Shown here piece by piece: positions 20,724-32,813 of a stretch of DNA of 64,000 nt. A program made the translations under genes and the position numbers. The notes beneath the pieces are model-generated. The model had not been told where the DNA came from, ran no database searches, and worked only from the letters and a program-made list of their open reading frames with translations. Numbering within the stretch: the stretch's first letter is position 1; each line of letters opens with the position of its first letter. The stretch comes from Blastomussa wellsi. Lineage: Eukaryota; Cnidaria; Anthozoa; Scleractinia; Plerogyridae. The stretch covers positions 12,150,762 to 12,214,761 of the forward strand of contig OX393565.1 of the NCBI GenBank assembly GCA_947652115.1, in the 5' to 3' direction.

Positions 20724-23700
20724 CTAAACATCCAGGACAAAGTCTTTATAGCGTGCAGGCTGTCTTATAGTTCGGGTCGACCTCCGCACAGGCCTTTCCG
20801 CTGCGCTATCTTCCTTTTCGGTAGAGTGCCCAGCTTGTACTTGGGAATCTTCAGATACTCCTGTAGTCCCTGGAATTCCGCTTGGCCCTGATACCTCTGT
20901 CGTCTCCGGAACTCTGCTTGGCCCTGGCTCATCTGTCTGTACTGTAGAACTTGCTTGTACCACTTGGTCTTCGTTGCCATTAGATACACCGTTGTGCTCG
21001 TTGTACCTCTTTACGAACGCAGTGTTCCTTTTCAGTTGCACGCCAGCTCCGTTCCTAAGCGTTACCTCTGTTCCTGTCCTCTGAACCACCTTAAAAGGAG
21101 CAGGGTTGAAGTTGGTAGACAGCTTGTTCGTTTTTTCGGCTTTCAAAAGTACCGTGTCACCAACACGTATGCTCTTGGGCGTGGCACCTCTCTTGAGATC
21201 TGCATAAGCTTTGCCCTTTAATTTACTTGACCAATCCCGCTCTCGCACTTCTTCGCCTGGCACCCCGACCGTCTCTCCCCTTAACTCTGGCAATTTGGAC
21301 CTAACCTCGTGGCCAAACATCATGTAACATGGGGTAGTCCCTGTCGTCGTTTGCGGAGTGGATCTGTACGCCATCAACCATACAAGCAGTTCAGTTCTCC
21401 AGTTCTTTCCTTCTAAATGTGCAATCTGTAGACATTTAAGTAACGAGCGATTTTGGCGTTCCACCTCTCCATTAGCTTGAGGCCACAACGGCGTCGTTTT
21501 CCTGTGCTCAACACCATTTGTGCGTAAATATGCTTCAAATTCTTCGGATACGAACTGGGGCCCATTATCTGTCCTTAAAGAGAACGGAAAACCGAATCTG
21601 GCAAACATGGGTGCAATTGCTTCGATGACCTTGGCACTTGTTGTAGACTTCAGAATAGCAACTTCTAAGAAACGACTGTAGTAATCGATCACCACCAAAA
21701 CACTCTCTCCTGTGGGTAGGGGTCCCAGCAGGTCTGCTCCACAATCCTGCCAAGGAGCACTTGGAGGAAGAACGCGGGACATCGGCTCAGGAGGGTTAAA
21801 TCCAGAAGTGACCTGGCAGCCATGACAAACTTTACAAAATTTCTCAACTTCCTTGTCAATTCCCGGCCACCAAACTTTACTACGGAGCCGATACTTCGTC
21901 TTCACTATACCCTGGTGCCCTTCGTGTGCCAGCCGCACCACCCTGTTGCGCAGGAGCTTGGGAACCACAATCCTTGTGCCGCGAAGCAATAGCTCACCAT
22001 AGACGCATAATTCGTCCTTGACTTGTGCATACGAGGGAAGTGTACACCGGTCCCAGTCCCCTGACCTCACGCAACTCTTTACTATCGTCAATTCTTCGTC
22101 AAAATAGGAAGCTTCTTCAATTTCTGTAGGTGATAGAGCAACGGGTATACAGCTTATAGCAATGGCTCTGACAAAGTCGTAGTCTTCTCCATGGTCCACT
22201 TGATCGAAGGAGTTCAAACGGGACAACGCGTCGACTATATTTGTCTTCCCTGGGCGGTATACCACTTTAAAATCGTACCCTTGTAGTCTTAAGACCCATC
22301 TCTCTATTCGGGCGCAGGGCTTTGAAGTGCGTGAGTAGCTCTAAAGGCTTGTGATCTGTTTCCAACTCGAAGCTCTGTCCGGAAACGGACATGTTGAACC
22401 GTTCACACGCCCAAACCAAGGCAAGTGCCTCCTTCTCTGTTTGGCTGTAGCGTCGTTCCACGTCAGTTAGGCTCCTCGACGCGTAGGAGACAACTCTCCA
22501 CATTCCCCCCTGCTGTTGGGTGAGAACCGCTCCTAATCCAACTGGAGACGCATCAGCAATGATTCGCGTTCTGCAGCCAACCTTAAAATAAGCCAGTGTC
22601 TCTGCCTGGGTGATTAGACGCTTCAGTTCCTCAAAGGCTGTTTGCTGCTCTTTACCCCAGTGAAACACGATGCCCTTCCTGGTTAACTCTTGAATAGGCT
22701 TGGCCACGGACGCCACGTCAGGCATGAACTTAGCGGAATATTGGACAAGACCCATAAATGATCCCACTTCACCTGCGTCTTTGGGAGATCTAGCATCTCT
22801 TATAGCAGCAATCTTCTCTTCGGATGGGTTTATGCTGTCACTAGTCAGCTCGTGACCAAAGAACGTAAGCCTTGACAATCTAAACTCGCACTTGTCTCCG
22901 TTCACCGTCAACCCCACTTCACTCAGCCTATCTAACACCGCAAAAAGACGCTTGTCATGTTCCTCCACGTCACACCCATGAACAATGAGATCGTCACACT
23001 TCTCTAATGATCTGCTGATATTTCTCCGGCGCCGACGTTACGCCAAACATCAACCGCTTGTAACGATAAAGCCCTCGATGCGTGACAAAGGTAGTGATGT
23101 GGCGACTTTCCTCACTGAGTAAAATCTGGTGAAAACCCCACTTGAGATCTATCTTGCTGAACACCGTACTGCCATTCAAGTCGTGTAACAGCTCCTCAAC
23201 AGTTGGAATTGGGTGACGCTCTCGGACGATTGCTTCATTTGCACGACGCATATCAACACAGACTCTTACGTCGCCATCGCCTTTGGGAACCACCACCAAC
23301 GGCGAAATCCATCCTGACGGCCCCTCCGGCACTTCCTCTATAATGTCAAGCTCCAAAAGTTCATCCAGCTTTGCATCCACTTTCTCGCGTAACCCGAATG
23401 GTATCCTGCGTACATGCTGCGCTACAGGCTTCACCGACTCATCAATGTGTAGCTTAAGCTCGTAGCCCTTCAAAAGACCAACACCACTAAACAAGTGCTT
23501 GTACTTCTCACTGACATCCCCGTCCGATCGCCCACCGTCAACACTGTTTGTCCGAAAAGGACCAATACGCAACAGGTTTAGCGCCTCGGCAGTCTCTCGG
23601 CCCAACAACGTGTGACCATCGCCTTCAACCACTACAAAATCAGCATTACTTCCGTTTTCAAACCCAGCCAGCGTGACATCTGCCGTGAACATTCCTAGGG

Positions 23701-23806
23701 TCGGTAAAGGTTCTGTACCACCATAAGCAAAAAGTTCCTTTGCAGATTTGCGAGATTCACAGTTAATCCCCTTTTGCTTTAACAACTCCCAGGTCTGCTG
23801 GCCCAT
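20724..23806 (-). pseudogene. Gypsy C pol: protease, RT, RNase H, integrase
   Basis: Continues the gag frame after a single nonsense codon (23818-23816) placed right after the protease active-site triplet VDSGA. Reverse transcriptase follows (23806-22994; FSKIDLKWGFHQI is motif A, YKRLMFGVTSAPE motif B), but near 22990 the YxDD region is damaged by a short deletion and frame shift, leaving CDDLIVHG. RNase H (DASPVGLGAVLTQQ, ETDHKPLELL) spans 22968-22267. A frame shift near 22305 leads to integrase (22265-20724) with HHCC, DDE core (GADLLG, TDNGPQF, NGEVERQN) and a C-terminal tail. Three lesions make it inactive. Confidence 0.9.
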
Positions 23807-23815
23807 AACATTACA

Positions 23816-24979
23816 TTAGGCTCCCGAATCAACGAGAACATCGGGTACGTCTACACCACCAATGACCAGCGTTACCAAAGCGCTCCTTTGTTCCTTGCAA
23901 TCATTCACCTGTTCCACTGAAAAGGCATAATCGGGTCTTTGCGAACGACCTGGTGTAGCAAAGTCTCCTTTGTCTTCTTCTCCAGGGCTAGGTCTTCCAG
24001 TCACGAGGTTCGTCTCTCGCCCTCCGCGTCTGCGTCCACCTCGACCCAGTCCACCAGCACTCCTGCCTCCTCTGCCGCGTCCGCCTCTGCTACCCTCAGG
24101 CCCTCTAGATCCCGAGTGGGTCCTGCTTAGCTGACGGAGTCGAGGGCATTTAACTTTGAAATGGCCTGTTCCGCCGCACTTCCTGCAAGTTTGACCACGC
24201 GCCGGGCACTTTTTGTCTTGACTGAAGTGTCCTTCTTGTCCGCAGCTAAAGCACGTCTTTGCTTTCCTGGGACTTTCGTTTCCATACAGCCTGCCACCCA
24301 CTGCATTGACCTGGTTATCTGCTTGGTCGGTACCGTATTGCTTCAGTTGTCGATCAACCGCTTCTTGGGATCTTGCAACACGCAGCAATTCATCTAACAT
24401 AACAGTTCCTTCCTTTTCCAGAAATTTCCGGCGTAAATGGCTCGAATTAGACTTGTCTATGAGGTGATCACGAATGTAGTCATCCTCGCCGGCGCCAAAA
24501 CCACAAGTCGCTGCTCGCTGACACAATCTACAAACGAACTGATCAACTGTCTCTCCGATCCCTTGCAAAATTTGTCGAAACAAATGTCTCTCAAAGGGAA
24601 TGTTCGCCTTTGGCACGAGATGGTCGTCCAACACCTTCAACGTTGCTTCAAAACTTGCATCTCCACCCTCACCAGCTAGTGTGAAATAAATTTCTTGCAC
24701 ATCCATACCAGCGACATGCAACAGCAAAGCACGTTTCTGAGCGTCGTTCGATACACCTTTCCCGGTCACATACAAACTGAACGCTCGCTTCCACTTCTTC
24801 CATCGCTGACTTAAATTGTGCGCCTCTCCTTTTGGATTAAATGGTTCCAATCCACTGACATCTAAACTAACAGAAGTCATCCCAGAACCGCCAACAGCAC
24901 CGCTCGTAGTACCGCTTGTCGCGTTAGTTTCGCCCGATCCACCGCCTCCCGGCATCGCTGAAATAAATCCTTGACGCAA
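23816..24979 (-). CDS. Gypsy C gag with two zinc knuckles and protease start
   Basis: The likely start is the ATG at 24955 (MPGGGGSGETNATSG). A capsid-like helical region lies at about residues 45-210. Two CCHC zinc knuckles follow (CFSCGQEGHFSQDKKC and CRKCGGTGHFKVKC), then an Arg/Gly-rich stretch and the beginning of the retropepsin domain up to VLVDSGA, where a TAA stop falls. Gag packages the element RNA. The stop may be a mutation rather than a programmed readthrough site, because it lies inside the protease catalytic loop. Confidence 0.88.
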   Translation of the reverse strand: MRQGFISAMPGGGGSGETNATSGTTSGAVGGSGMTSVSLDVSGLEPFNPKGEAHNLSQRWKKWKRAFSLYVTGKGVSNDAQKRALLLHVAGMDVQEIYFTLAGEGGDASFEATLKVLDDHLVPKANIPFERHLFRQILQGIGETVDQFVCRLCQRAATCGFGAGEDDYIRDHLIDKSNSSHLRRKFLEKEGTVMLDELLRVARSQEAVDRQLKQYGTDQADNQVNAVGGRLYGNESPRKAKTCFSCGQEGHFSQDKKCPARGQTCRKCGGTGHFKVKCPRLRQLSRTHSGSRGPEGSRGGRGRGGRSAGGLGRGGRRRGGRETNLVTGRPSPGEEDKGDFATPGRSQRPDYAFSVEQVNDCKEQRSALVTLVIGGVDVPDVLVDSGA

Positions 24980-25006
24980 TCCTCGACGAAATCCACAGCG
25001 TAATTT

Positions 25007-27990
25007 TCAACGAAACTCTTGAAACCCTCGGCGAAATCCTCGAAATATCCCTTGAAATATCCTCGAAGTATCTTCGTCGCAACGAATTTCCTTATTTTGT
25101 TCGTTGCTGCGCACTATTTTTATGTCAACATGGTTTAGCAGGTTTTCCATGGTTTTGCCGAAAACTGAGTTGTTCATGAGCTTGTAAAAGTTCTTTTCAA
25201 AGTCGCTCTTTGCGTTTTTCCTGAACTCAGTATTCATCCTGATGTATGGCTCCATCCAGCATTCTTGTTAGAACTCGAGCACCCTGTGCACGCGTTTTAG
25301 TTTCATGCCCTGCTTCAGATAAAACTGAAGGTTTCTGTAATGAACTACATAGTTGTTTTTGTCTTCGAATGTCAGCAGCAGCTTCTTGCTGTCCAGGGGG
25401 GTTAAATCCAGGTCTTTCATTAAATTCTTTTGGTAGTCCGACATCCATTCCTTTTTCACGACTTTTTTCTCTGGTGCCAGGGGATAGCTGTTGTGTTCGT
25501 CGTGCAGTTCTGCGGGATTTTCAAGATTAACCTTAAGAATTTCAAGGTCTGTTAATAACTCCAGCTCAACTCCCGTCTTTTTCAAGAGCGTGTCCCAGCT
25601 CAGGCCTGGCGACGTGTAATGTGCCGGATCCAACCTGTACTGCTCTTGGCATAGGTTTTGGAAGTTCTCGAAAACATCAGCCAGCAGGGCGACATCAGTT
25701 TTCACGTAAAGATTGTGATAGTCGCCCAGTGTTTTGCATCCGAAAGCTTCCCAGACCCTCTGCGCGTGCACATGCTCTTCGTCCGTTATGTGCTCGTCAT
25801 TCAGTTTGCTGTAAAACATCTGCTTGTCTGGCAGCCTTGTCTCGCTGAATCTCTCCCATGAGTCCATGTACTCGTAAGGGTAGATCCCCTTTTTGTAAAG
25901 CAGTTTGCTGCCTTCTGAGATGTTTGATGTTATTTTTAATTACTCCTTTGGGGTTGCCCTTACAAGTGAATCAAGGGTCCCTTGCAGAAAGTTCAAGCTG
26001 TCAATGAAATGCAGATTCCCAACTGAAAATGTGATGTATTTCTCCATGTTGTTGGCGATGCATTTCACTTCTTGCTGCTGCTGAGACATCGCTTGCATAT
26101 GGTGGTGTGCATCGTAGCCCCTCAGGTTGTGAAATACAACTGGTATTGGGGCCATTTTGGGTTTTATTTGCAGTTTAAGATTGCATGCATTGTGCACTGC
26201 TCTGCGGAACCTGCCTGTTATGTGGCAAGGGTCTTTTACCGCGTCTCTGAAGTTTTTCTGAAGCAAAGGTTCTGCGCAGAACAAACATGTTTCCTGATTG
26301 TTTGCCGCTTCTTTGTGCTCGTTTTCTGACAATCTTTTCAGACAAAGAAAATCCACTTTTGTCTGTTCAAAGTAAAAACATTTTTTGTGGCTGTGGCCCA
26401 AATATTGGTCCTCCGTTTTGTTCCAAACAGGTAATTAGACCAAGAATTGGTCTTTTATCAGACTTTTGTTACAAATATGGCAATCAGCTGCGTTTTTGAA
26501 TTTTTCCCAGTCTTCTGCCATCATAACAATCGGCTTGGGTGTGGTCAAACTTTCTCTTATTTTCACCTCTTCCTGCAGAACATCATTGAGAAACGTTCCC
26601 ACAGCATTTTCGCCCTGGTAAACTTTTGACCCCGTAACTTCGCCGTCGCTTCTCACAACCATGTAAGAATACCCGCATGCTTGGTGCCATTCGGTCTTCT
26701 CCGTGTAGCTTTTTTGCTTGCTCTCTGGCCCGCGCTCACAGCCAGGAATCTTTCTTACCAAAGCCTCAAAGTCCGCATATATCACGTATGGCACCTTCAT
26801 CTGTTTGTGATGATTTTGGAAAGAAAGGGTGTTTTTCCCCTCTTCCGGCATCTTGATCCTTGTCGGCCTGCCATTCATGCCATTGCAATATTTTTTGTGG
26901 TTCTCGAGCAACTCCGCTTGTGAAAAACCTGTTAAGCACAACATGCAGTAGTGTTTTTTGTTCCTTTTTTAGTTCTGATCGTAAAGCAAAGCGCTTACTC
27001 TTTTTACGTAACAATAGTGCTGTATTTCCCCTGATTCTATTAGCATCAGGCTTATCCTTGGTAAATTTATCTCTTTCTTACTTATCCTGTGTACTATCAC
27101 ACAGTTGTTTTCCCAGCCAAAGACATTTATTGCGAGGTTTCTGTTTTGCGCTTCAAGCTTGTCTATCTGTTTCACCGGTGTTGGGAAATCTATGCTATTG
27201 TAGTTAATACCATCATTAACCGGACATTTGCTTGGTGTTTGCGCGTGCTTTCCATCTTGCGGAGGAAATAAAGCAGCTCTTAGCGCCCACTTCAAACATT
27301 CATTGTCCCTGTTTTGCACGTTGACTATAGCCTTCTTTTTTGCCAGATTGGCTGGAAGAGGCAAATAAGTTCCTCAGAGCAGCGGTTGATAGCGTGCGAC
27401 ATTCACGTATGCAACCTTTATCTTTCAATTTCCCATCCTGATCCATTCTCAGACCAGTTCTCTATTCCTCCCTTTGTTCTTTCAATGAATTCATTGAATT
27501 TTTGTTTTATCAGTTCTTCGTCATTCCTGTTAAAAACATGCGGTTCTTTTTCTCGAAAATAGTGTTTCATGTGTTGCGTTTCACCGTTTCTTTCTATTGA
27601 AAACTTTACTTCTAACCCAAAACTTACTTTTATGCTTTTTAACTTTTGGATTTCGTTTTCAACCAAATCAGTAAACTTTGCTTTATTTTCTCTTGTCAAC
27701 ACTAACAGATCTTTGTTGTTTGGATTTCCTTTGGATACATCCATATTCCAAACACGAAGCCATTCCCGGAAGTTATTTTGTGATGATAGCAACCCGTCAT
27801 ATAATACAACCAGTTGTGGTTGCAATGGTTGACGTAGGTTTCTGTTTGCCTCCCTCGTTATTGGACCGTAAAACATTTGCAAACCAACGGCCGAATAATT
27901 TGCTGCAGCCATATTGGCATATATACTTGTGCAGATAATTCTTCAATTGGAAAAAAATTCTGGTCCACAAATTCAAATATATCCAGTGCA
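25007..27990 (-). pseudogene. P1 DNA polymerase B, N-terminal and central parts
   Basis: The gene begins inside the right TIR (about 27990) and runs leftward through several frames: 27912-27418, 27364-26969, 26944-26435, 26401-25940, 25867-25268 and 25255-25070. Recognised are exonuclease motif I (VIYADFEALV), II (HNLRGYDAHHH) and III (NLYVKTDVALLADVFE), the protein-primed subdomain region and [14 protein letters not shown]. The segment carrying palm motif A is missing near 25540 (LEILKVNLENP joins too early). The part with the DTDS motif is lost where Gypsy C begins, at about 25070-25000. It is a dead copy of the element replicase. Confidence 0.88.
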
Positions 27991-28214
27991 GATATTTTGT
28001 CAATAAAAAATATTCTATATGCGCTATTCAATTGATAACGACTTCACTGGACCGCGAAGTCACGCAATGATTTGTGCTGGTTGACGAAATGCGCTTCAGT
28101 GGCAATTTAATTGTTATGCTCGCCACACAGGGACAATGAGGGTTCTGGCCCAGCAAATTGTAAAGTTCATGATCTCGAACAAACCTGTTTTATACCGAAA
28201 CTCGGCCCTTAACT
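27787..28214. repeat. P1 right terminal inverted repeat (428 bp)
   Basis: The reverse complement of 10444-10860. It holds the start of DNA polymerase B and its presumed promoter. The outer end, ...GGCCCTTAACT at 28214, is separated by only five bases (CACCG) from another copy of the same end pointing the other way. Confidence 0.9.
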
Positions 28215-28219
28215 CACCG

Positions 28220-28313
28220 AGTTTGGGGCCAAGTTTTGGTATAAAACAGGTTTGTTCGAGATCATGAACTTTACAATTTGCTGGGCCAGAACCCCCGTCG
28301 TCTCTGTGTGTGG
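28220..28313. repeat. Extra Polinton TIR end (94 bp)
   Basis: Begins AGTTTGGGGCCAAG and follows the left TIR of P1 closely up to about CTGTGTGTGG, then changes to LINE sequence. With the right TIR of P1 it makes a palindrome of two arms of about 78 bp around CACCG. It is the stub of a further Polinton copy, or of a joined end. Confidence 0.85.
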
Positions 28314-31300
28314 TTTCAACGACATGAGGTTTTTAATTTGCCAATCTTTAAAGTTTTTCCCTACAAGACCAAAAAAGGTGGATAAGAGATTCTCTCTCAT
28401 CTCCACAAAAAGTACAAAGTTCATCTGGTCTTATACTTATTTTGTTTAGGAAATCGTTTGTTGCTAAACGTCTGTGTAAAAGCTTGAACTGAAAAATTAT
28501 TAATTTCGATATTTTTGTGCAGCTAAAAGGGAGTTTGTATACCGCTTTCCAGTTAATAGAATCAAAACAGGTAATTTGGCAGTCAGTAAGCCATTTGTTT
28601 TGAGTTTTAGTAGGGCTTGTCTGTTTAGAGCTAACGCATTTTTGATAAACCATTCTGTTTGTTTTGGTAACACTTAAAAAGACATCAATAAAGCGTTCAT
28701 AGTTTCCGTTTGGAGGGGGTTGCATTTAAACCTTATTTCGTAGGTTTTTTATAGATGATATAACACCATAAAATGTGAGAAAGTTCGTTTTGATATCAAA
28801 GCGCTCCTTAAATTCAGTAAAGGATAGAAATTTGCTTTCATCTCTCATCAAGTGCCTGTCCTTTTGAATTCCCTTAGCATACCATGATTTGTAATAAATT
28901 GGCTTCTTCCCAACCTTTAGGAGAGAGTTGTGTCATACGTTTGATGACAAAAGGTGTTCTATGGATTTTATTGTATCCTCAAAACTCATTTCTGTCCATA
29001 TTTGCACAATTTCAGTAATAAAAGGGTCGGGCACATTGATGTATTTAGAAACGTCCTTCCTATCGAGGTTGCCACTGAAGAACTCTACTCTACCATAATC
29101 TTGTAATTGAAAGTCAAACAGCAGCTTCCATTTCCCACTATTATTGTTGTTTAAATATTTTCTCACCCAGGATAGCTTGGGTGCTTTATTGAAGGAGTTT
29201 AAATCAAGCAACTCCCATTTTCATGGTCACTAATCATAATGCTTCTCTTTATTTTGTCCCCCTTACCATCCCAAAGAAAATTATAGAAAATGTTACTGAT
29301 CTCGTCCAACACCTGTTGATTGGTTGGTAAGGGAGAAAGCATATAAACAAGCTGTGAGGCGATTAGGCTTTTGACCACAACAATTTTTCCCAGGAGGGTT
29401 AGGCGGTGGTATTCCCAGCAGTTTAAACATCTCCGAATCTTTTCGAATTTTTCTCTAGTTTTCATTTATTCTTATTGTTGGGTTTATTGAGATCCAAACA
29501 CCCAAAGACTTTGTTTTGTCTTTAACCCATTTTAAATTATGTTCGGGACTGAGCTGATCATCACGACCAGTGTAAGAGCCAATCCAAAGTGCCTCTGTTT
29601 TTTGTTATTGAGTTTCAGGCCAGATGTAGTGCTAAACAGTTCTAAGTCATGCCAGGCACCCGTAAGAGACTCTTTCGAGCCATTAAGGATAAGTGTGGTG
29701 TCATCGGCATATTGACTAATTTTAATTTCGTTTCCTTTAATAAAGATGCCCTCTATATCTTTGTTTGTCCTAATTCTTTCTGCTAATATTTCTACACAGA
29801 GTAAAAAGATATAGGGGGAATGAGGGCAGCCTTGTATGTCTCCTCTTTTTAGTGCAAAGAAATTACTTGCCCACCCATTATTTAAAACACAACTTTCTAT
29901 ATTCTGATAGCAAAGCATGATCCAATTTGTAATTGATGGTCCGAAATTAAACGAGTCCAGTGTCTTCCAAATAAAAGGCCATTCCACTGTGTCAAAAGCT
30001 TTTTCAAAGTCTAGAAACAGTAATAAGCCAGGAATGTTGTTAGACTCAGTGTGATTTATTATGCCATCAATTAATCTTGTATTTTCGCCAACGAATCTGC
30101 CCCTGAGAAAGCCAGTCTGATCGTTATTGATGATATTGGGGATTACATTTCTGAGATGGTTTGCAATAGCTTTTGCTGTTATTTTGTAATCACAGTTCAA
30201 AAGGGTAATCGGTCGCCAGTTTTTTACATAGTAGGGCTCTGATTCTTTTTTGGGTATTAACTTTATTACTTCCCGTTTTTGACTTACTGAAAGTTGTCCT
30301 TTATGGTAGGCGTAATTAAGGGCATTCAAAAGATGATCAGATATGTCGCTTCAGAACACTTTGTAAAATTCTGCAGGCAGTCTATCAGAGCCTGGCATTT
30401 TATTGAGGCTCATGTCTTTTAAAGCTTGTAAACATTCCTCCTTAGTTAAGAGGCCTAAGCATTTTTCTTTGTCCTCCGGAGTTAGCATATTTTGAGTCGT
30501 CTTAGAAAAGAAGATGCTTTGAGTTTCATTGCAATCACCACGTTGAAAACTAGAGCTGTAAATATTTTTATAAAAGGATTCACAGGCATCCAAAATGTCC
30601 TTATCAGACGTGACAAATTTGTCGTCATCGATCTTTAGTTGGCTGATTACGCCATTTTTATAATGCCTTTTTTCAAGGCTTAAAAAATATTTTGTATTCT
30701 TTTCCCCCTCGTTGTACCATCTGCATTTCGACCTTAAAATTGCACCTTTAGTTTTATGTTCTATTATTTGTTCAAGTTCTCTCTGCTTTTTCTCTAACTC
30801 TCTATGCATTTCTTGCATTCCAGGTTCGTCCCTTGAGCTACGATCAATTTCCTTTTGCAGCCAATTTATGGTCTTTTCTAGCTCTTCTTCTATCCTTGAC
30901 ATGTTAGTTTGTTTCATTTTTGCATACATCATAGATTGTTCTCTAACTTTTAGTTTGATCATCTCCCAAGTAAGGGCAGCGTTAACAGTGTTGTCCTCTT
31001 GATATTCCTCTTGGATGGCTTTAATTGCTGTTTTAATTTGTTTTACATACCCATCTTCCTCTAAAAGAGACGTGTTTAATTTCCAAAAACCTGGACCTCT
31101 TTGGTTCGAATGAAGTGCCAATTTTATTGTTATCAAAGAATGGTCTGTTTTAAAACCTACTAATATGTCCGAATTGCTTACATTACAAGTAAGGCTCTGA
31201 CTTACAAGAAAAAAATCTAATCGGCAAGGGATTTCAGGTTTTTGGCGACGCCAAGTGTATCTGCGGCCATCTGGGTTTAAAAGCCGCCATACATCTACCA

Positions 31301-31836
31301 AATCTAATTCAGCCATATGGTCTTTAATTATCTTGACTGCTTTAGTGTGCATTTTGGCAAGGCCGCCCTTTTTATCTATGTCTATATATATCCAATACTA
31401 AATTAAAGTCATCTGCTATAATGATGTCGTCACACTGAAAATCCCTCAAGTGATCGTGGAATCTTTCAAAAATCCTGGGTCGTCTTCATTTGGCGCATAT
31501 ATTGTAGCTAAGGTGATAAGTTTCTCATTTGTTTTAATATCACATATAATAAATCTGCCCGTAATATTTAAAAAAGATCTTTGAAGTTGGAAAGTGAAAA
31601 TTATTGTTGAAGAGGATAGCAACTCCTCCGCTGGAGGTGGAATATGAGGTAAACAGGGATTTGAGGCCCCATTCCGAGGACCATACAGGATTGGTGTTTT
31701 CTGCACTATGAGTCTCCTGGAGTAGGTAAATTGAGTAATTTTTTCCTCGTAACCAATCAAAAATTTCTCTCCTTTTTGATTGTTCTCCTAAATCTCGCAC
31801 ATTAAGTGAACATACTTTAAGATCTGTCATAATCAA
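28314..31836 (-). pseudogene. L1/Tx1-like LINE ORF2 (endonuclease, RT, C-terminal Zn region)
   Basis: From 31836 leftward: apurinic-type endonuclease (SLNVRDLGEQSKRREIFDWL, LLQETHS), with a shift near 31560 and about 90 bp of damage at 31440-31350. Then come endonuclease end motifs (YTWRRQ, FKTDHSLI), a coiled linker, and reverse transcriptase (30329-29532) with motif A FLDFEKAFDTVEW, motif B RGDIQGCPHSP and motif C YADDT. The thumb region (29465-29199, 29211-28933) and the C-terminal HLFWSC zinc region (28725-28348) follow. Five or more frame breaks. The 3' end is cut by the Polinton stub at 28313. Confidence 0.9.
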
Positions 31837-32362
31837 ACAAAATAGAGGAAAGCGAAGGAAAGCAAGCCATGCAGGAGCTGAAGGGAAAGCTTACAAATCA
31901 AAATAACGAGATTTGAACTGACAAACTGCAGAGAAAAAGAAAACAATGCACAGTACACAAAACTTATTAACATATAAAAAGCCGCCTTGTTAGACTTGGG
32001 TTCCAACATGTTTCAGAGGTGTTGATTACTGAAACTGAAGAGAATTAAAAGTTTTCTGCAACCAAAAGGCGATAATTTTTTTCTTATTTTCTTTCGGGCG
32101 TTGATTTCATTTGTTTCAAAAAATGCATGAGATTTGCATAGAAAAACAAATTAATTGTGACCAAAATATTGAATTATTTCCTGTTCTTGTCAATATAAAA
32201 AAATCTACCTTTAACTTTAGTGTTTTTTAGCTCGTGATCATCTCTGGCTTTCATCATTGCTTTTATTAACTTTTTCATTTCTTCTTGAATAGCTCTGGCA
32301 TAATCCTCCATTATATACGCATCGGGATAGGTAGTGGGATAGATTGCTTAATCTTACCTCTT

Positions 32363-32809
32363 TCAAGCCAAACGCGTTCCCGGGATTTTGTTGAATCTTA
32401 AATTTTCCCTTCTAGTATACTGCTCAAGATTTGTATTGCACTCAGCTTCTTCTTTTAACTTTAGCTCCAACTCAGCGACCTTTTGATGCAGTAATTCGAC
32501 GTCTGTCGCCTGCTCCTTCCATTTCTTTTCATCTTGCTCTTGTAAGGTGTCAACTTCACCTTGGGTAAATTCTATGCTATCTTCAAGCTTTTGAATCGAA
32601 GATTTCACCTTGCCTATGTCAGCTTTGAAGTCATATCGTAGCTTGTCCAGGTCAGTGTGTGACTCTGCAAGACCGTCGGTTACTAATTTTTTCAAACAGT
32701 CATTTGCGTCTTTCAGTTCTTTGTTTGGACAGTCGTCTCCTTTGACGTCGTGCTTACTTTCATCGGCTGTTAAGGAACTTGACCCGCATTTCCATCTTTT
32801 TCTTCCCAT
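32363..32809 (-). pseudogene. LINE ORF1 fragment (coiled coil)
   Basis: Starts MGRKRWKCGSSSLTADES at 32809. It has a long coiled coil of about 100 residues and then EQYTRRENLRFNKIPG, the typical beginning of the L1-type ORF1 RNA-binding domain, where it breaks off. The rest of the RNA-binding domain is not seen in 31837-32362, which holds only degraded sequence. ORF1 proteins trimerise and coat LINE RNA. Confidence 0.8.
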
Positions 32810-32813
32810 TTAA

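Larger units (their letters stand above)
10444..28214. mobile_element. Polinton/Maverick P1 (decayed, with nested Gypsy C)
   Basis: This 17.8-kb element (about 13.2 kb without the nested Gypsy) is bounded by inverted repeats beginning AGTTAAGGGCC at 10444 and ending as the reverse complement at 28214. It carries protein-primed type DNA polymerase B, a retroviral-type integrase, a likely double jelly-roll capsid protein and the start of a packaging ATPase. These are the hallmark genes of Polintons/adintovirus-like elements. Most genes are broken. The flanks are unusual: Gypsy B on the left, another Polinton TIR end on the right, and no convincing target duplication. Confidence 0.88.

Noticed and set aside
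23283..24679. Plus-strand frames opposite Gypsy C
   Set aside because: They are antisense shadows of gag and pol, which have zinc-knuckle and RT motifs on the minus strand.
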